This document shows positions 39,545 through 49,811 of a stretch of 64,000 bases of DNA, piece by piece. The DNA comes from an uncultured Pelagibacteraceae bacterium (lineage in GTDB: Bacteria; Pseudomonadota; Alphaproteobacteria; Pelagibacterales; Pelagibacteraceae). How positions within the stretch are numbered: position 1 is the stretch's first letter; each line of letters opens with the position of its first letter. A model generated the notes under the pieces. The model did no database searches and was not told where the DNA came from. It saw nothing but the letters and a program-made list of their open reading frames with translations. A program made the translations under genes and the position numbers. The DNA lies in the NCBI GenBank assembly GCA_902595375.1, contig CACJPW010000002.1:77745-141744 (forward strand), given 5' to 3'.

Positions 39545-40075
39545 TCTTCCGTACACTTTAACAATTTTGCTAATCAAATATTCTTGCAGGTTATCTTTCG
39601 AAGATTTTTCCCTATGAATTATAATTACGTGATTTTGATCGAAAACTTTTTTCTCTTTTAAGTTTTTTAAATTTAATATGAAATCATTGTCTTTAAAAGG
39701 CGGGTCAAAAAAAAAAATATTAAATTTTTTTTCTCTTAAATTTTCTCCTAGATTTTCAATTTTATCATTTATTATATTTGCTCGATCTATTATAGAAAGA
39801 TTAATTAAGTTTTTTCTTAATGTATTAGAGATAATTCTATTACTTTCAAAAAAAGTCACGATTTTGGCTCCTCTAGATAGGCATTCTATACCGAATGATC
39901 CAAAGCCAGAGTAGAGATCAAGAACTTTAGCATTTTCAATTGTGACGTTTAACTCGTTTGAATGATTAAGAATATTAAAAATATTTTCTTTCACAGCATC
40001 TTTTAATGGTCTCGTATTTTTATCTTTGAGAAATAATAAAGGTTTACCTTTAAGTGTTCCACTAATTATTCTCAT
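39515..40075 (-). CDS. rsmD: 16S rRNA (guanine966-N2)-methyltransferase
   Basis: MRIISGTLKGKPL, VLDLYSGFGSFGIECLSRGA, FFDPPF. Confidence 0.9.
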   Translation of the reverse strand: MRIISGTLKGKPLLFLKDKNTRPLKDAVKENIFNILNHSNELNVTIENAKVLDLYSGFGSFGIECLSRGAKIVTFFESNRIISNTLRKNLINLSIIDRANIINDKIENLGENLREKKFNIFFFDPPFKDNDFILNLKNLKEKKVFDQNHVIIIHREKSSKDNLQEYLISKIVKVYGRSKIIFGVFD

Positions 40076-41334
40076 CTTTTAATTCTCCAGCCAATATCTC
40101 TTCTATAGAAACCTTTAGTCCAATTTAACTTATTTATTACTTTTATTATTTCTTTTCGAATATTGAAAAAATTTTTTCCTAAAAAAGTAAAATTTAAGAC
40201 TCTGCCACCTGTTGAATAAAGATTGTTATTATTTCTTTTTGTTCCAGCATGAAATATTATTTGATTTTTTTTTAACCTAAGATCGTCAAAATTTGGTATT
40301 AAAATATTTTTTTTGTATGAACCAGGATATCCTTTAGAGCATAATGCGATTGTCATACATTTTTCATTTTTCCACTTTATCTTAGTTCTATACAATCTAT
40401 CCTGAATACTGTTTTGAAAAATTTTTACTAAATCTGTTTTTAACCTTGGTATTATGACCTGACATTCAGGATCACCCATTCTTACGTTGAATTCTATTAA
40501 AAAAGGCTCGTTTCTTTTTATCATCAAACCAATATACAAAAAGCCTTTGTAAACATTTCCATTTTGCTTTAGAGCATTTAATGTTGGTTTAATAATTTTA
40601 TTTATAATTTTTTTTTCTAACTCTTTAGTAATTATAGGAGCAGGTGAGTACGCTCCCATTCCTCCTGTATTAGGACCTTTATCTTTTTCCCCAACTCGTT
40701 TGTGATCTTGAGCTGAACCAAAAAATTTAAAACTATTTTTATCGACTATAATAAAGTAACTAGCTTCTTCCCCTTCTAAATACTCTTCCATAACAATTTT
40801 ATTAGAAGATTTAAATTTTCCTTTAAAGATTTGATCCGAAATACTTAATAATTGCCTTTTATCTTTACAAATCGTAACACCTTTTCCAGCAGCTAATCCA
40901 TCTGCTTTAACGACCATAGGAAAAGTATTTTTCTTCAAAAAGTTATTTATGTCTCTTATATTTTTACAAATTTTGAAATTTGCAGTTGGAATATTATTTT
41001 CTTTACATATTTTTTTCATAAAGGCTTTTGATCCTTCTAATTTAGATGCAAATTTATTTGGACCAAATACTTTTATCTTATTTTTATTTAAAAAATTTAC
41101 TATTCCTTTAACCAAAGGTTCTTCAGGCCCGACAACTACCATGTCGATTTCATAAGATTTTATTGTTTTAAGTATTTTTTTGAAGTCAAGTACATCAACA
41201 GTAATATTTTCTGCTATTTCAGCTGTTCCGGCGTTACCAGGGATACAAATAATTTTATTTACAATTTTTGACTGGGAAATTTTTTGACATATAGCGTGTT
41301 CCCTGCCACCACTTCCAATTAAAGCAATATTCAT
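40072..41334 (-). CDS. purD: Phosphoribosylamine-glycine ligase
   Basis: MNIALIGSGGREHAICQKI start at 41334 (ORF extends to 41415); KADGLAAGKGV, DHKRVGEKDKGPNTGGMGAYSPAP, FNVRMGDPECQVI. Confidence 0.95.
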   Translation of the reverse strand: MNIALIGSGGREHAICQKISQSKIVNKIICIPGNAGTAEIAENITVDVLDFKKILKTIKSYEIDMVVVGPEEPLVKGIVNFLNKNKIKVFGPNKFASKLEGSKAFMKKICKENNIPTANFKICKNIRDINNFLKKNTFPMVVKADGLAAGKGVTICKDKRQLLSISDQIFKGKFKSSNKIVMEEYLEGEEASYFIIVDKNSFKFFGSAQDHKRVGEKDKGPNTGGMGAYSPAPIITKELEKKIINKIIKPTLNALKQNGNVYKGFLYIGLMIKRNEPFLIEFNVRMGDPECQVIIPRLKTDLVKIFQNSIQDRLYRTKIKWKNEKCMTIALCSKGYPGSYKKNILIPNFDDLRLKKNQIIFHAGTKRNNNNLYSTGGRVLNFTFLGKNFFNIRKEIIKVINKLNWTKGFYRRDIGWRIKR

Positions 41335-41359
41335 ATTAGATGTTATATTATATAGTTTA

Positions 41360-41557
41360 TTGATGTTAAAAAAAAAAGCTAAACTTTTATATAAGAGCAA
41401 CTCCTTTGATATCATTGAGGATGGAGACTATGTTTTGTGTGCAGTAACAAAAAAAGAGATTAAGCTAGAAAATCTAAATTATTGGAATGTTGATTTACAA
41501 GAGGCTTACTTTTCAGTTAAAGAGGCAAATGAGAGATACGAAAAGATAAAAAGATAA
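41360..41557 (+). CDS. DUF2093 family small protein
   Basis: YKSNSFDIIEDGDYVLCAVTKKEIKLENLNYWNVDLQEAYFS matches family pattern from memory. Confidence 0.7.
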   Translation: MMLKKKAKLLYKSNSFDIIEDGDYVLCAVTKKEIKLENLNYWNVDLQEAYFSVKEANERYEKIKR

Positions 41558-41558
41558 T

Positions 41559-42416
41559 TCACTTCCATCGATTATGCGTCCATATCCATTCATTAGGATT
41601 ATGTTCAATCATCTTTTCAAGAATTTGATTTAATTTTTGAGTAAAATTTTTCTTATCATCATTACCAGATATTTTTAAAGGTGTATAAAATTTTAATATA
41701 AAGTTATTTTCTGAGTTTCTTTCAATAAAAACTGGAATTACAGGTATATTATATTTAATAGCAAGCTGTGCTGGCAAAGTAGTAGTTAAAGCAGGCTCGT
41801 CAAAAAAATTTACTCGTTCGCCTTCACTAACTCTTTGATCAATCATTAATGCAATACTATGATTATTTTTAAGATAGTTTATAGCATCTCTAACCCCGTT
41901 AATTCCTTTTTTTATTTGATGGTTACAAATATATTTTTTTCTTAAAAATTCCATTATAGGATTGAGAAAAAAATTATTTAAAGGTCTATAAATAGTAGCT
42001 AATTTAATTTTTTTTTTTGTAATTTCCATCGACATTAACTCGAAGTTAGAAAAATGACCTGAAATAAAAATAGCCGGACTTTTACCGATTATTACATCAT
42101 TTAAATTTGACTCTCCTTCAATAGAAACAAAATCTTCACTCTTCCTAAACTTATCAAGAAAAATATATTCAATAAATGTCATACCATAATTTTTCCACAT
42201 TTTAGAAATTATTAAATCTTTGTTGATACTTGGCATTTGCTTTGAGAAAATATTCAAATTCTTTTCAACTATTTTTTTTGATTTGAATAATGGCCCAATT
42301 TTGAAAAATATATAAGAAAAAATTTTTCGACTAAGATCTAAACCAATTAACCTACCTAAAATAAAAAAAAAATAAATAAAAACTGATTGTAAAAAATATT
42401 TTAAAGTTTTAATCAT
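41559..42416 (-). CDS. lpxL: Lipid A biosynthesis acyltransferase (LpxL/HtrB family)
   Basis: ISGHFSNFELM, MIDQRVSEGERVNFFDEPALTTTLPAQLAIK, NPNEWIWTHNRWK. Confidence 0.88.
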   Translation of the reverse strand: MIKTLKYFLQSVFIYFFFILGRLIGLDLSRKIFSYIFFKIGPLFKSKKIVEKNLNIFSKQMPSINKDLIISKMWKNYGMTFIEYIFLDKFRKSEDFVSIEGESNLNDVIIGKSPAIFISGHFSNFELMSMEITKKKIKLATIYRPLNNFFLNPIMEFLRKKYICNHQIKKGINGVRDAINYLKNNHSIALMIDQRVSEGERVNFFDEPALTTTLPAQLAIKYNIPVIPVFIERNSENNFILKFYTPLKISGNDDKKNFTQKLNQILEKMIEHNPNEWIWTHNRWK

Positions 42417-43341
42417 ATATCTTTAAAATTTTTTCCAACAGCTTGTTTTTTTGTTTTATCTCTAGATTAACTTTTAAATAATCTATATATTTTAATTTGA
42501 ATTTTTTTATTCTAAGGTAATCTTTTTCAGTCATTAGTATCCTACACTTATTTTTTTTAGCATACTTTATAATATTTGTTAACTCAGATTTTTTAAATTC
42601 ATAATGATCCGGAAAAGATAATTCTTTTTTAATATTGAAATGATTTTCCCTTAATAAATCAAAAAAATTCTTTGGATTACCGATTCCAGCTAAGGCAATA
42701 ACTTTTTTATTTTTAAACAATTTTTTATTTGCAATTTGATATTTAGAGTAGCAAATTAAGATATCTTTATTTTTGGAATAAACTTTTTTTTCAAAAATTT
42801 TGTCTTTTTTACCATTAATTATTATTACATCTGCGCTTTTAATACTGTTTAAATTTTCTCTTAAAGGACCTGCTGGAATTACTAAACCGTTTCCAATTAG
42901 TTGTTTTTGGTTAAAGCATAATATATTTATGTCTTTATTTATCTTATAATCTTGATAACCATCATCTAATATTATAGTTTTATATCCTTTATTGATTGCT
43001 TCATAAATTGCCTGATCTCTCTCAAAATTGATAATTAAGTCTTTTGAATAATTCTTTATAAGGTTGTACTCATCTGAGTGATTCTTATATTTTTTTCTAA
43101 TAATTACTGGTTTTTTATTCAAATCACTTAATAATTTATGCAAAAGTATTACCGTCGGAGTTTTTCCAGTTCCACCTATGTATATATTACCAACACAAAT
43201 TATCGGAATGTTGAATATCAAAACATCCGTAATTTTTTTTTTAATAAAAATAAAAAAATTTATTATCAAAGATAAAGGTAAAAGAAATATGGAGTATAAT
43301 CCTATTTTATTATCCCAAAATTTTGGCTTATATATTTTCAT
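42409..43341 (-). CDS. lpxK: Tetraacyldisaccharide 4'-kinase
   Basis: VGNIYIGGTGKTPTVILL, IILDDGYQDYKI, AGIGNPKNFF, FPDHYEF. Confidence 0.92.
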   Translation of the reverse strand: MKIYKPKFWDNKIGLYSIFLLPLSLIINFFIFIKKKITDVLIFNIPIICVGNIYIGGTGKTPTVILLHKLLSDLNKKPVIIRKKYKNHSDEYNLIKNYSKDLIINFERDQAIYEAINKGYKTIILDDGYQDYKINKDINILCFNQKQLIGNGLVIPAGPLRENLNSIKSADVIIINGKKDKIFEKKVYSKNKDILICYSKYQIANKKLFKNKKVIALAGIGNPKNFFDLLRENHFNIKKELSFPDHYEFKKSELTNIIKYAKKNKCRILMTEKDYLRIKKFKLKYIDYLKVNLEIKQKNKLLEKILKIYD

Positions 43342-44611
43342 TAGATAAAAAGTTATTGATGTGTTTGATAGTACTATTAAGAGTTTTTAATCCTAATCGA
43401 TTTATAATTCTTGAAGTTTTTTTTCCAATTCTAAATGAATTTTTATAGTCAATAATTAAACTTTTCGCTAAATGTTCGGAGCTTTTGATTTCAAATGCAA
43501 TTTTATTAGATTTTAATAAATTATATATTTCTTGAAAATTGGATATATAAGGCCCGTGATAAATTTTACAGCCAAATTTGGCTGCATCTATCGGACTTTG
43601 TCCGCTATCATTTTCGAGCTTTTTTATTGTTGATTTTCCTATAAACACACTGTTTGTGTATTTATAAAATTCATTTAACGCACCAAAAGAATTAATTAAA
43701 ATAATTTCTTTTTTTTTGTCTAAAAAATCACTTTTATTTAGTATTTGATATTTTAAACCATAAGTCTCACATAATGTTTTGATCTCTTTCATTCTATCAA
43801 TATGTCTTGGCGCAATTATAGTAGAAGAATTTTCATAAAATTTTTTTATTTTCAAATGAGTTTCAAGGCATAATTTTTCCTCTGATTGATGGGTACTAAC
43901 TGCAAGCCAAAATTTTTTATTATCAAAAAAAGATTCATTTTTTTTGTTGATTTTTTTGTGACTGGTATTACCAATAAATTTAATATTTCCGGAAAAATGA
44001 ACATTTTTAGCGTTCATTAATTTGAGATGTTTTTCTGTGTCTTTATTTGATGATAAAGCTAAGTTGAAAGAACTAAAAATTTGGTCTCTGAAAGAAGGAA
44101 CCAAATTCCATCTACGAAAAGTTTTATTTGAGATACGACCATTAACTATAGCTAAAGGAATTTGCCTTTTTTTTGCATTTAAAATGATATTAGGCCATAT
44201 TTCTGAGTCGACTAAAAAAATTACATTTGGTTTCCACGTGTCTAAAAAACTTTTTATTAAAAAATCTACATCTATAGGTAAAAATCTATGTTTAACATTT
44301 TTTATTTTTCTTATTTCCTCTTTTGCTAATTTTCCGGAACTTAATGTAACTGTTGTAATTAAAAATTCTAGATTTCTTTTATCTTTGCTTAACTTATTTA
44401 TTATTGGTAATATACTTCTAAGTTCACCTATGCTTGCAGCATGAAACCAAAATAGTTTTTTCTTTTTATTTCTTTTAACATTAAAACTACTAATAAAAAT
44501 TTTTTCTTTATATCTTGATCTATCTTCTTTTTTGAAAATTTTTCTAGTGTAAATTAATAATATTAGAAATGGATAAAAAAGATTAGTAATTACTTTGTAA
44601 AGAAAAAACAT
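43328..44611 (-). CDS. waaA: 3-deoxy-D-manno-octulosonic acid transferase
   Basis: WFHAASIGELRSILPII, FLVDSEIWPNIIL, VNGRISNKTFRRW, GQSPIDAAKFGCKIYHGP. Confidence 0.93.
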   Translation of the reverse strand: MFFLYKVITNLFYPFLILLIYTRKIFKKEDRSRYKEKIFISSFNVKRNKKKKLFWFHAASIGELRSILPIINKLSKDKRNLEFLITTVTLSSGKLAKEEIRKIKNVKHRFLPIDVDFLIKSFLDTWKPNVIFLVDSEIWPNIILNAKKRQIPLAIVNGRISNKTFRRWNLVPSFRDQIFSSFNLALSSNKDTEKHLKLMNAKNVHFSGNIKFIGNTSHKKINKKNESFFDNKKFWLAVSTHQSEEKLCLETHLKIKKFYENSSTIIAPRHIDRMKEIKTLCETYGLKYQILNKSDFLDKKKEIILINSFGALNEFYKYTNSVFIGKSTIKKLENDSGQSPIDAAKFGCKIYHGPYISNFQEIYNLLKSNKIAFEIKSSEHLAKSLIIDYKNSFRIGKKTSRIINRLGLKTLNSTIKHINNFLSNENI

Positions 44612-44612
44612 C

Positions 44613-46355
44613 TTATCTCAATTGTTTTTCATAAAGCGATTTATACTCATTACAGTCATTTATTAAATTTACGTGTTTACCTGAATTAATTATATTTCCG
44701 TCTTTTACTACAAAAATCTTATCTGCTTTATGAATTGTCGATAATCTATGAGCAATAACAAGTGTAGTTTTATTTTTAATTAAATTTAAAATTGCGTTTT
44801 GAACTATTTGTTCAGACTCTGCATCTAAAGAGGAAGTTGCTTCATCTAATAGTATAATTGGAGATTCTTTTAGTATCGCTCTAGCAATAGATATCCTCTG
44901 CTTTTGTCCTCCAGATAATCTTACACCATTTTCACCAATTAATGTGTCGTATCCATTTGGAAGTTTTTGAATAAATTCATCTGCTGCTGCAAATTTACAC
45001 GCAGTTTCAATTTCTTCCTGTCTAGCATTATTTTTTGCATATGAAATATTATTTTTGATCGTATCATCGAATAATATTACGTCTTGACTAACTAGCGATA
45101 AATTTTTTCTTAAAGATTTAAGCGAAACTTTTTTTATGTCTTGTTTGTCAATTTCTATTTTTCCTTCGATTGGATCATAAAATCTTGGAAGTAAATTAAT
45201 TATTGTACTTTTACCTGCACCACTATGTCCAACAAACGCTGCCATAGTATTTCCTTGAATATTTAAATCTATATTTTTTATAGCCTGAGCTTTAGTAGTT
45301 GCATATTTAAAACTTACATTTTTAAAATTTATTTCAGAATTTTTTATTTTAAGCTCCGGATTATTCCTATCCTCAAAGATTTGAATTTTTTTATCTATAA
45401 CCTCACTTATTCTTTTAAAAGCAGTTGCCCCTTGATAAACTGCCATATTTATAGTCGCTAATGATCTAATTGGTTGATAAGCCAACATCATTGCTGCCAG
45501 AAAAGAAAAGAAATTATTTACTTGTAATTCGCCAGAGGAAATTAATTTACCTGAAAAGAAAATAAAACCTGCTATCATAATACCAGTTAAGATTTCCATT
45601 ATTGGAGTTGCTCTTATAAGTACATTTGAAATTTTAATATTTTTTTCAACGAGATCATCTATTTTACTTTTTGCATTTTCTGTCTCAGAGTCCTCTTTTT
45701 GATAAATTCGTATCATTTTAGAGCCACGTATAATCTCAGATAAGAAAGCGATTAATTTTCCAGAGGACTCTCCAGCTTTTCCAGTAGCTTTTCCGATTCT
45801 TTTCCCCAGAGATTTTGCCAACCCTGCTGCAAGAGGCATCATAAGTAGAGCGAATAAAGCGAGTTTCCAATTTTGATAAAACATAAGTGCCACTAAAGCA
45901 ATTACTGTAAAAGTATCTTTCATAATATTTAAGACTGCTGAACTAACAAGATTTTGTATTTGGTGTGCATCGTACATAATATTGGAAATATACTTACCCG
46001 AGTGCCTATTTTCTAAAGTTTGAATATCAGTGATTAAAATATTGTTTGCTATCCTTTTTTTTAATTCTCCAGCTACCTCTTCGCCAACTCTAATAATATT
46101 TATTCTAGCAAAGTATAATGAAAGACCTTTGCTGGAAAAAGCGACAACAATCAACAAAGGAATTAACCAAGCAAATGTTTTATCATTTTCTAAAAAAATC
46201 TTTTTTACTGCAGGATCAAGAAGCCATGCTATTCCAGAAGTACTACCTGCAACCACAATTGAGAGAAGTAAAGCTAGAAAAATTTTACCCATGTGTTTTT
46301 TAACATATTCTTTGTACATTCTAGATAAGATTTTTTTTAATTCTTTAAATTCCAT
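44613..46355 (-). CDS. msbA: ABC transporter ATP-binding/permease, MsbA-type lipid exporter
   Basis: N-terminal TM domain, Walker A GHSGAGKST, LSGGQKQRISIARAIL, LLDEATSSLD; next to waaA. Confidence 0.9.
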   Translation of the reverse strand: MEFKELKKILSRMYKEYVKKHMGKIFLALLLSIVVAGSTSGIAWLLDPAVKKIFLENDKTFAWLIPLLIVVAFSSKGLSLYFARINIIRVGEEVAGELKKRIANNILITDIQTLENRHSGKYISNIMYDAHQIQNLVSSAVLNIMKDTFTVIALVALMFYQNWKLALFALLMMPLAAGLAKSLGKRIGKATGKAGESSGKLIAFLSEIIRGSKMIRIYQKEDSETENAKSKIDDLVEKNIKISNVLIRATPIMEILTGIMIAGFIFFSGKLISSGELQVNNFFSFLAAMMLAYQPIRSLATINMAVYQGATAFKRISEVIDKKIQIFEDRNNPELKIKNSEINFKNVSFKYATTKAQAIKNIDLNIQGNTMAAFVGHSGAGKSTIINLLPRFYDPIEGKIEIDKQDIKKVSLKSLRKNLSLVSQDVILFDDTIKNNISYAKNNARQEEIETACKFAAADEFIQKLPNGYDTLIGENGVRLSGGQKQRISIARAILKESPIILLDEATSSLDAESEQIVQNAILNLIKNKTTLVIAHRLSTIHKADKIFVVKDGNIINSGKHVNLINDCNEYKSLYEKQLR

Positions 46356-46357
46356 TA

Positions 46358-47218
46358 TTAAATACTAGTAGTTAAGATTGCTAAAAAAAGTAACATACCT
46401 GATAGATTATTTAATTTAAAAGACTTTAGACAAGAAATAGGATTTGATAACCTAAAATTTCTAATTTGAAAAATCAAACTTAAAATGAAAAGAATAAGAA
46501 ATACAGTAAATAAATTTAAACCTACATCATTTTGAAATAAGTAACTTACTAGTGTAACACTCGTTAAGTAACATATTGCAACAAACATTTTTATATTTTT
46601 CTTAAATTTTATTGACGTTGATTTCAGACCAATGATTTCATCGTCTGAAATATCCTGTCCTCCATAGATGGTGTCATAACCCAATGTCCAAAATATGGCC
46701 GATAGATAAAGTAAGAATATTTCAATAGAAATATTATTATTTATGGAAGCCCAAGCCATTATTATTCCCCAATTAAAAGTCAAACCCAAGAAAAGTTGAG
46801 GCCAGTATGTTACTCTTTTCATAAATGGGTAACTGAAAGCTAAGAACATTGAACCCATACCAAGTAGAATTGTTGTTAAATTAAACTGTATTAAAATAAA
46901 AAAAGCAGTAATACATAAAATAAATACATATAAAAAAGATAGATTAACTGAAATTCTACCAGAAGCGATTGGCCTTCCTTTAGTCCTTTCAACTTTTTTA
47001 TCGAATTCTTTATCAGCTATGTCATTAAAAATACATCCAGCACTCCGCATTAAAACTGAACCTAAAAAAAATAAAAATAAATAATAAAAAAATAAATTTA
47101 TGTCCTCTGTAATAATATTTGTGTATGCTAATCCCCAAGAGCATGGCCAAAATAGAAGCATAAAACCTATAGGCTTGTTAATTCTTGTTAAATCGATAAA
47201 TATTTTTAAATGGTTCAT
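46358..47218 (-). CDS. ubiA: 4-hydroxybenzoate polyprenyltransferase
   Basis: MRSAGCIFNDIADKEFDKKVERTKGRPIASG, GYDTIYGGQDISDDEIIGLKSTSI. Confidence 0.93.
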   Translation of the reverse strand: MNHLKIFIDLTRINKPIGFMLLFWPCSWGLAYTNIITEDINLFFYYLFLFFLGSVLMRSAGCIFNDIADKEFDKKVERTKGRPIASGRISVNLSFLYVFILCITAFFILIQFNLTTILLGMGSMFLAFSYPFMKRVTYWPQLFLGLTFNWGIIMAWASINNNISIEIFLLYLSAIFWTLGYDTIYGGQDISDDEIIGLKSTSIKFKKNIKMFVAICYLTSVTLVSYLFQNDVGLNLFTVFLILFILSLIFQIRNFRLSNPISCLKSFKLNNLSGMLLFLAILTTSI

Positions 47219-47271
47219 GAAATATTACTTGTAAATACCAAACACTAATTACATAATCAATTTGATTCGCT

Positions 47272-47682
47272 ATGGATATTGATTACACAGTAGCAGCTTT
47301 AATGTTTCCAGCTATACCATTGATGATGACAATGTATAGTAATAGATTTCATACTCTTAGTGCTTTAATTAGAAAATTACATGATCAATATACCTTTGAA
47401 AAAAAAATACCTCCAGAATGGGAAAATCAATTACATGTTTTAAATAAGAGAACTAATTATCTCAAATATGTAATGGGTTTTTCCTCTTTTGGTTTTTTAT
47501 TTAATATGCTTACAGTTTTGCTGCTTTATTTAGATTACATATTATTCGCTAGACTTAGTTTTGCATCATGTTGTATTTGCATGATTTTTTCTATTTTTCT
47601 TTTTTTACAAGAAGTAAGATTGTCAAATGCAGCTTTGAAACTTCATTTAAGCGACATGGATTCTATGAAAAAAGATCTTTAG
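47272..47682 (+). CDS. DUF2721 family membrane protein
   Basis: PAIPLMMTMYSNRFHTLSALIRKLHDQY plus two TM segments. Confidence 0.7.
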   Translation: MDIDYTVAALMFPAIPLMMTMYSNRFHTLSALIRKLHDQYTFEKKIPPEWENQLHVLNKRTNYLKYVMGFSSFGFLFNMLTVLLLYLDYILFARLSFASCCICMIFSIFLFLQEVRLSNAALKLHLSDMDSMKKDL

Positions 47683-47945
47683 TCCTTTTTTTCTAAAGCA
47701 TTTTTTTTATATATTGAAATACCTTTAAAAGTTTTATGCTCATAAGAAGTATTAAAAGTTTCAAGTTGCCAGCCCTTCATTCTTTCTCTTAATTGTTTTA
47801 GGTTTTCTTCTTTCCAATATTCACTTGTAGTCTCATGCTTCCATTTTTTTTTTTCAATATTTGTCCTGGCGCAACCGTAACAAAAACCAGTAACAGGATC
47901 CGTCTTGCAGATACTAATACAAGGCGATATAATTTTATTCTTCAT
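47679..47945 (-). CDS. DUF1289 family protein
   Basis: SPCISICKTDPVTGFCYGCARTNIEKKKW cysteine pattern. Confidence 0.82.
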   Translation of the reverse strand: MKNKIISPCISICKTDPVTGFCYGCARTNIEKKKWKHETTSEYWKEENLKQLRERMKGWQLETFNTSYEHKTFKGISIYKKNALEKKD

Positions 47946-47951
47946 TTTTGA

Positions 47952-48926
47952 TTATGGAATAATAACTGCTGGACCTAGCAATTTTCTGGACTCCAAATCT
48001 CTATGAGCTTGGGTAACTTCTGATAATTTATACTCTTTGGAAATTTTAATTTTAATTTTACCAAATTTAACTTTTTCGAATATTTCGTCTGCACCAGCTT
48101 GTAATTCTTTAGGATTAGTAAAAAAATGACCAATTGTTGGTCTTGTTAGGTAAAGGCTTTTTGACTGAATATCTTTGAAAACGTTTACAGGATCTAAAGG
48201 CCCTGAAGCATTGCCAAAACTAATCATTACACCTCTGGGTTTCAAGCATGATAATGAACCTTGAAAAGTTTTTTTTCCAACACCATCAAAAACTGCAGGC
48301 ACTCCCTCATTTTTTGTAATTTTCATTACCTCTTTAGCAAAATCATCTTTAGAGTAATTTATTATATGTGCATAACCATTTTCTCTAGCAACACTAATTT
48401 TTTCTTCAGATCCAACTGTTCCTATGACTTTTGCTCCAATACTATTTGCCCATTGAGCAAATATCTGCCCCACTCCTCCCGCGGCAGCATGAAATAAAAC
48501 CGTTTCACCAGCTTTTAATGAGTAGGTTTGTTTTAAAAGATAATGTGTTGTTAAACCTTTAGTCATTAATGTTGCAGCTAATTTTAATGATATACCCTCC
48601 GGTAATTTAACTGCAATTTTTTCAGGGATAATTCTTTGTTGAGAGTATGCACCTATTGGCATAGATGCATAAGCAATGTGGTCACCTTTACTGAACCTTT
48701 TTACGTTAGACCCAACCTCATCAATTTTACCAGCTGCTTCCAATCCAATCCCACTTGGTAGTTTAAGAGGATATAAACCAGACCTATGATAAGTATCTAT
48801 AAAGTTTAACCCGATAGCATGATTTGTGACTTTAATTTCGTCTGGACCTGGTGAGCCAACTTTCACATCTTCAATACCTAGTACCTCTGGTCCTCCGTTG
48901 CTTCTGATGATTATTGATTTTGGCAT
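47952..48926 (-). CDS. NADPH:quinone oxidoreductase (zinc-free MDR family)
   Basis: NHAIGLNFIDTYHRSGLYPLKLPSGIGLEAAG, HAAAGGVGQIFAQWA. Confidence 0.92.
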   Translation of the reverse strand: MPKSIIIRSNGGPEVLGIEDVKVGSPGPDEIKVTNHAIGLNFIDTYHRSGLYPLKLPSGIGLEAAGKIDEVGSNVKRFSKGDHIAYASMPIGAYSQQRIIPEKIAVKLPEGISLKLAATLMTKGLTTHYLLKQTYSLKAGETVLFHAAAGGVGQIFAQWANSIGAKVIGTVGSEEKISVARENGYAHIINYSKDDFAKEVMKITKNEGVPAVFDGVGKKTFQGSLSCLKPRGVMISFGNASGPLDPVNVFKDIQSKSLYLTRPTIGHFFTNPKELQAGADEIFEKVKFGKIKIKISKEYKLSEVTQAHRDLESRKLLGPAVIIP

Positions 48927-48947
48927 CTTCTGAAAATACTTTACCTT

Positions 48948-49808
48948 TTAATATTTAGCAAATGTTCCGTTATTGTAATCTTGAATTGCCTCAAGTATTT
49001 CAGCTTTTGTATTCATTACAAACGGACCGCCTCTTGCTATAGGCTCACCAATTGGCTTACCTGCTATAAATAAAAACTCAGATTTTTTGCGTGCTATAAT
49101 TTTTATTTTAGTGCCTCGCTGTAGTAATATTAAGTTTGAGTCAGCTGTTTTGTTGTGGGCTTTTTCTCCTACGTTTAATTCTCCTTTTAATAAGTATACA
49201 AAAGAGTTATGTCCTGAAGGTACATCAAAATGAAATTCTTTACCTTCATTCAAAATTATATGAAAATAAATGGGTTCAACGTTATGATTTTTTTCAGGCC
49301 CTTCAGCTTTTTTGTATTTACCTGCAATTACTTTTACAATTTTCTCACTATCTTTGTGTTCTCCAAGTTCATTTCCTTTAATATAAAGATATTCTGGCTT
49401 ATTCTTTTTCATTTTAGCCGGCATGTTTATCCATAGCTGAAAGCCTAATAACTTACCTTCTTTCATAGCAGGCATTTCGGAATGAATAATTCCCCTCCCA
49501 GTTTTCATCCATTGCACATCTCCAGATGTCATTACACCTTTAGCTCCAGTGCTATCTTGATGTTCAAACTCTCCGTTTAACATATAAGTTACTGTTTCTA
49601 TTCCTCTATGTGGATGAGGAGGAAAACCAGCGACATAATCATCTTTGTTTTCAGAACCAAATTCATCAAGCATTAAGAATGGATCGATATATTCTGCTTC
49701 TGGAGTTCCTATGCTTCTTTTTAATTTTACTCCTGCGCCATCTGATGCGTTTAAGGCCTTAATAATTTTTTTTACTTCAATTTGTGACATACAAATATTT
49801 ATAGCCAA
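48948..49808 (-). CDS. Pirin family protein
   Basis: FPPHPHRGIETVTYMLNGEFEHQDSTG, GDVQWMKTGRGIIHSEMP, GKPIGEPIARGGPFVMNT. Confidence 0.93.
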   Translation of the reverse strand: MAINICMSQIEVKKIIKALNASDGAGVKLKRSIGTPEAEYIDPFLMLDEFGSENKDDYVAGFPPHPHRGIETVTYMLNGEFEHQDSTGAKGVMTSGDVQWMKTGRGIIHSEMPAMKEGKLLGFQLWINMPAKMKKNKPEYLYIKGNELGEHKDSEKIVKVIAGKYKKAEGPEKNHNVEPIYFHIILNEGKEFHFDVPSGHNSFVYLLKGELNVGEKAHNKTADSNLILLQRGTKIKIIARKKSEFLFIAGKPIGEPIARGGPFVMNTKAEILEAIQDYNNGTFAKY

Positions 49809-49811
49809 AGT

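Noticed and set aside
37501-44600. Very AT-rich stretch considered as a possible genomic island
   Set aside because: Contains core housekeeping genes (lspA, pgi, rsmD, purD, lpxK, waaA) with no integrase, tRNA junction or repeats; AT content is general for this genome
49136-49436. Plus-strand ORFs 49136-49381 and 49230-49436
   Set aside because: Antisense to conserved pirin gene; no supporting motif
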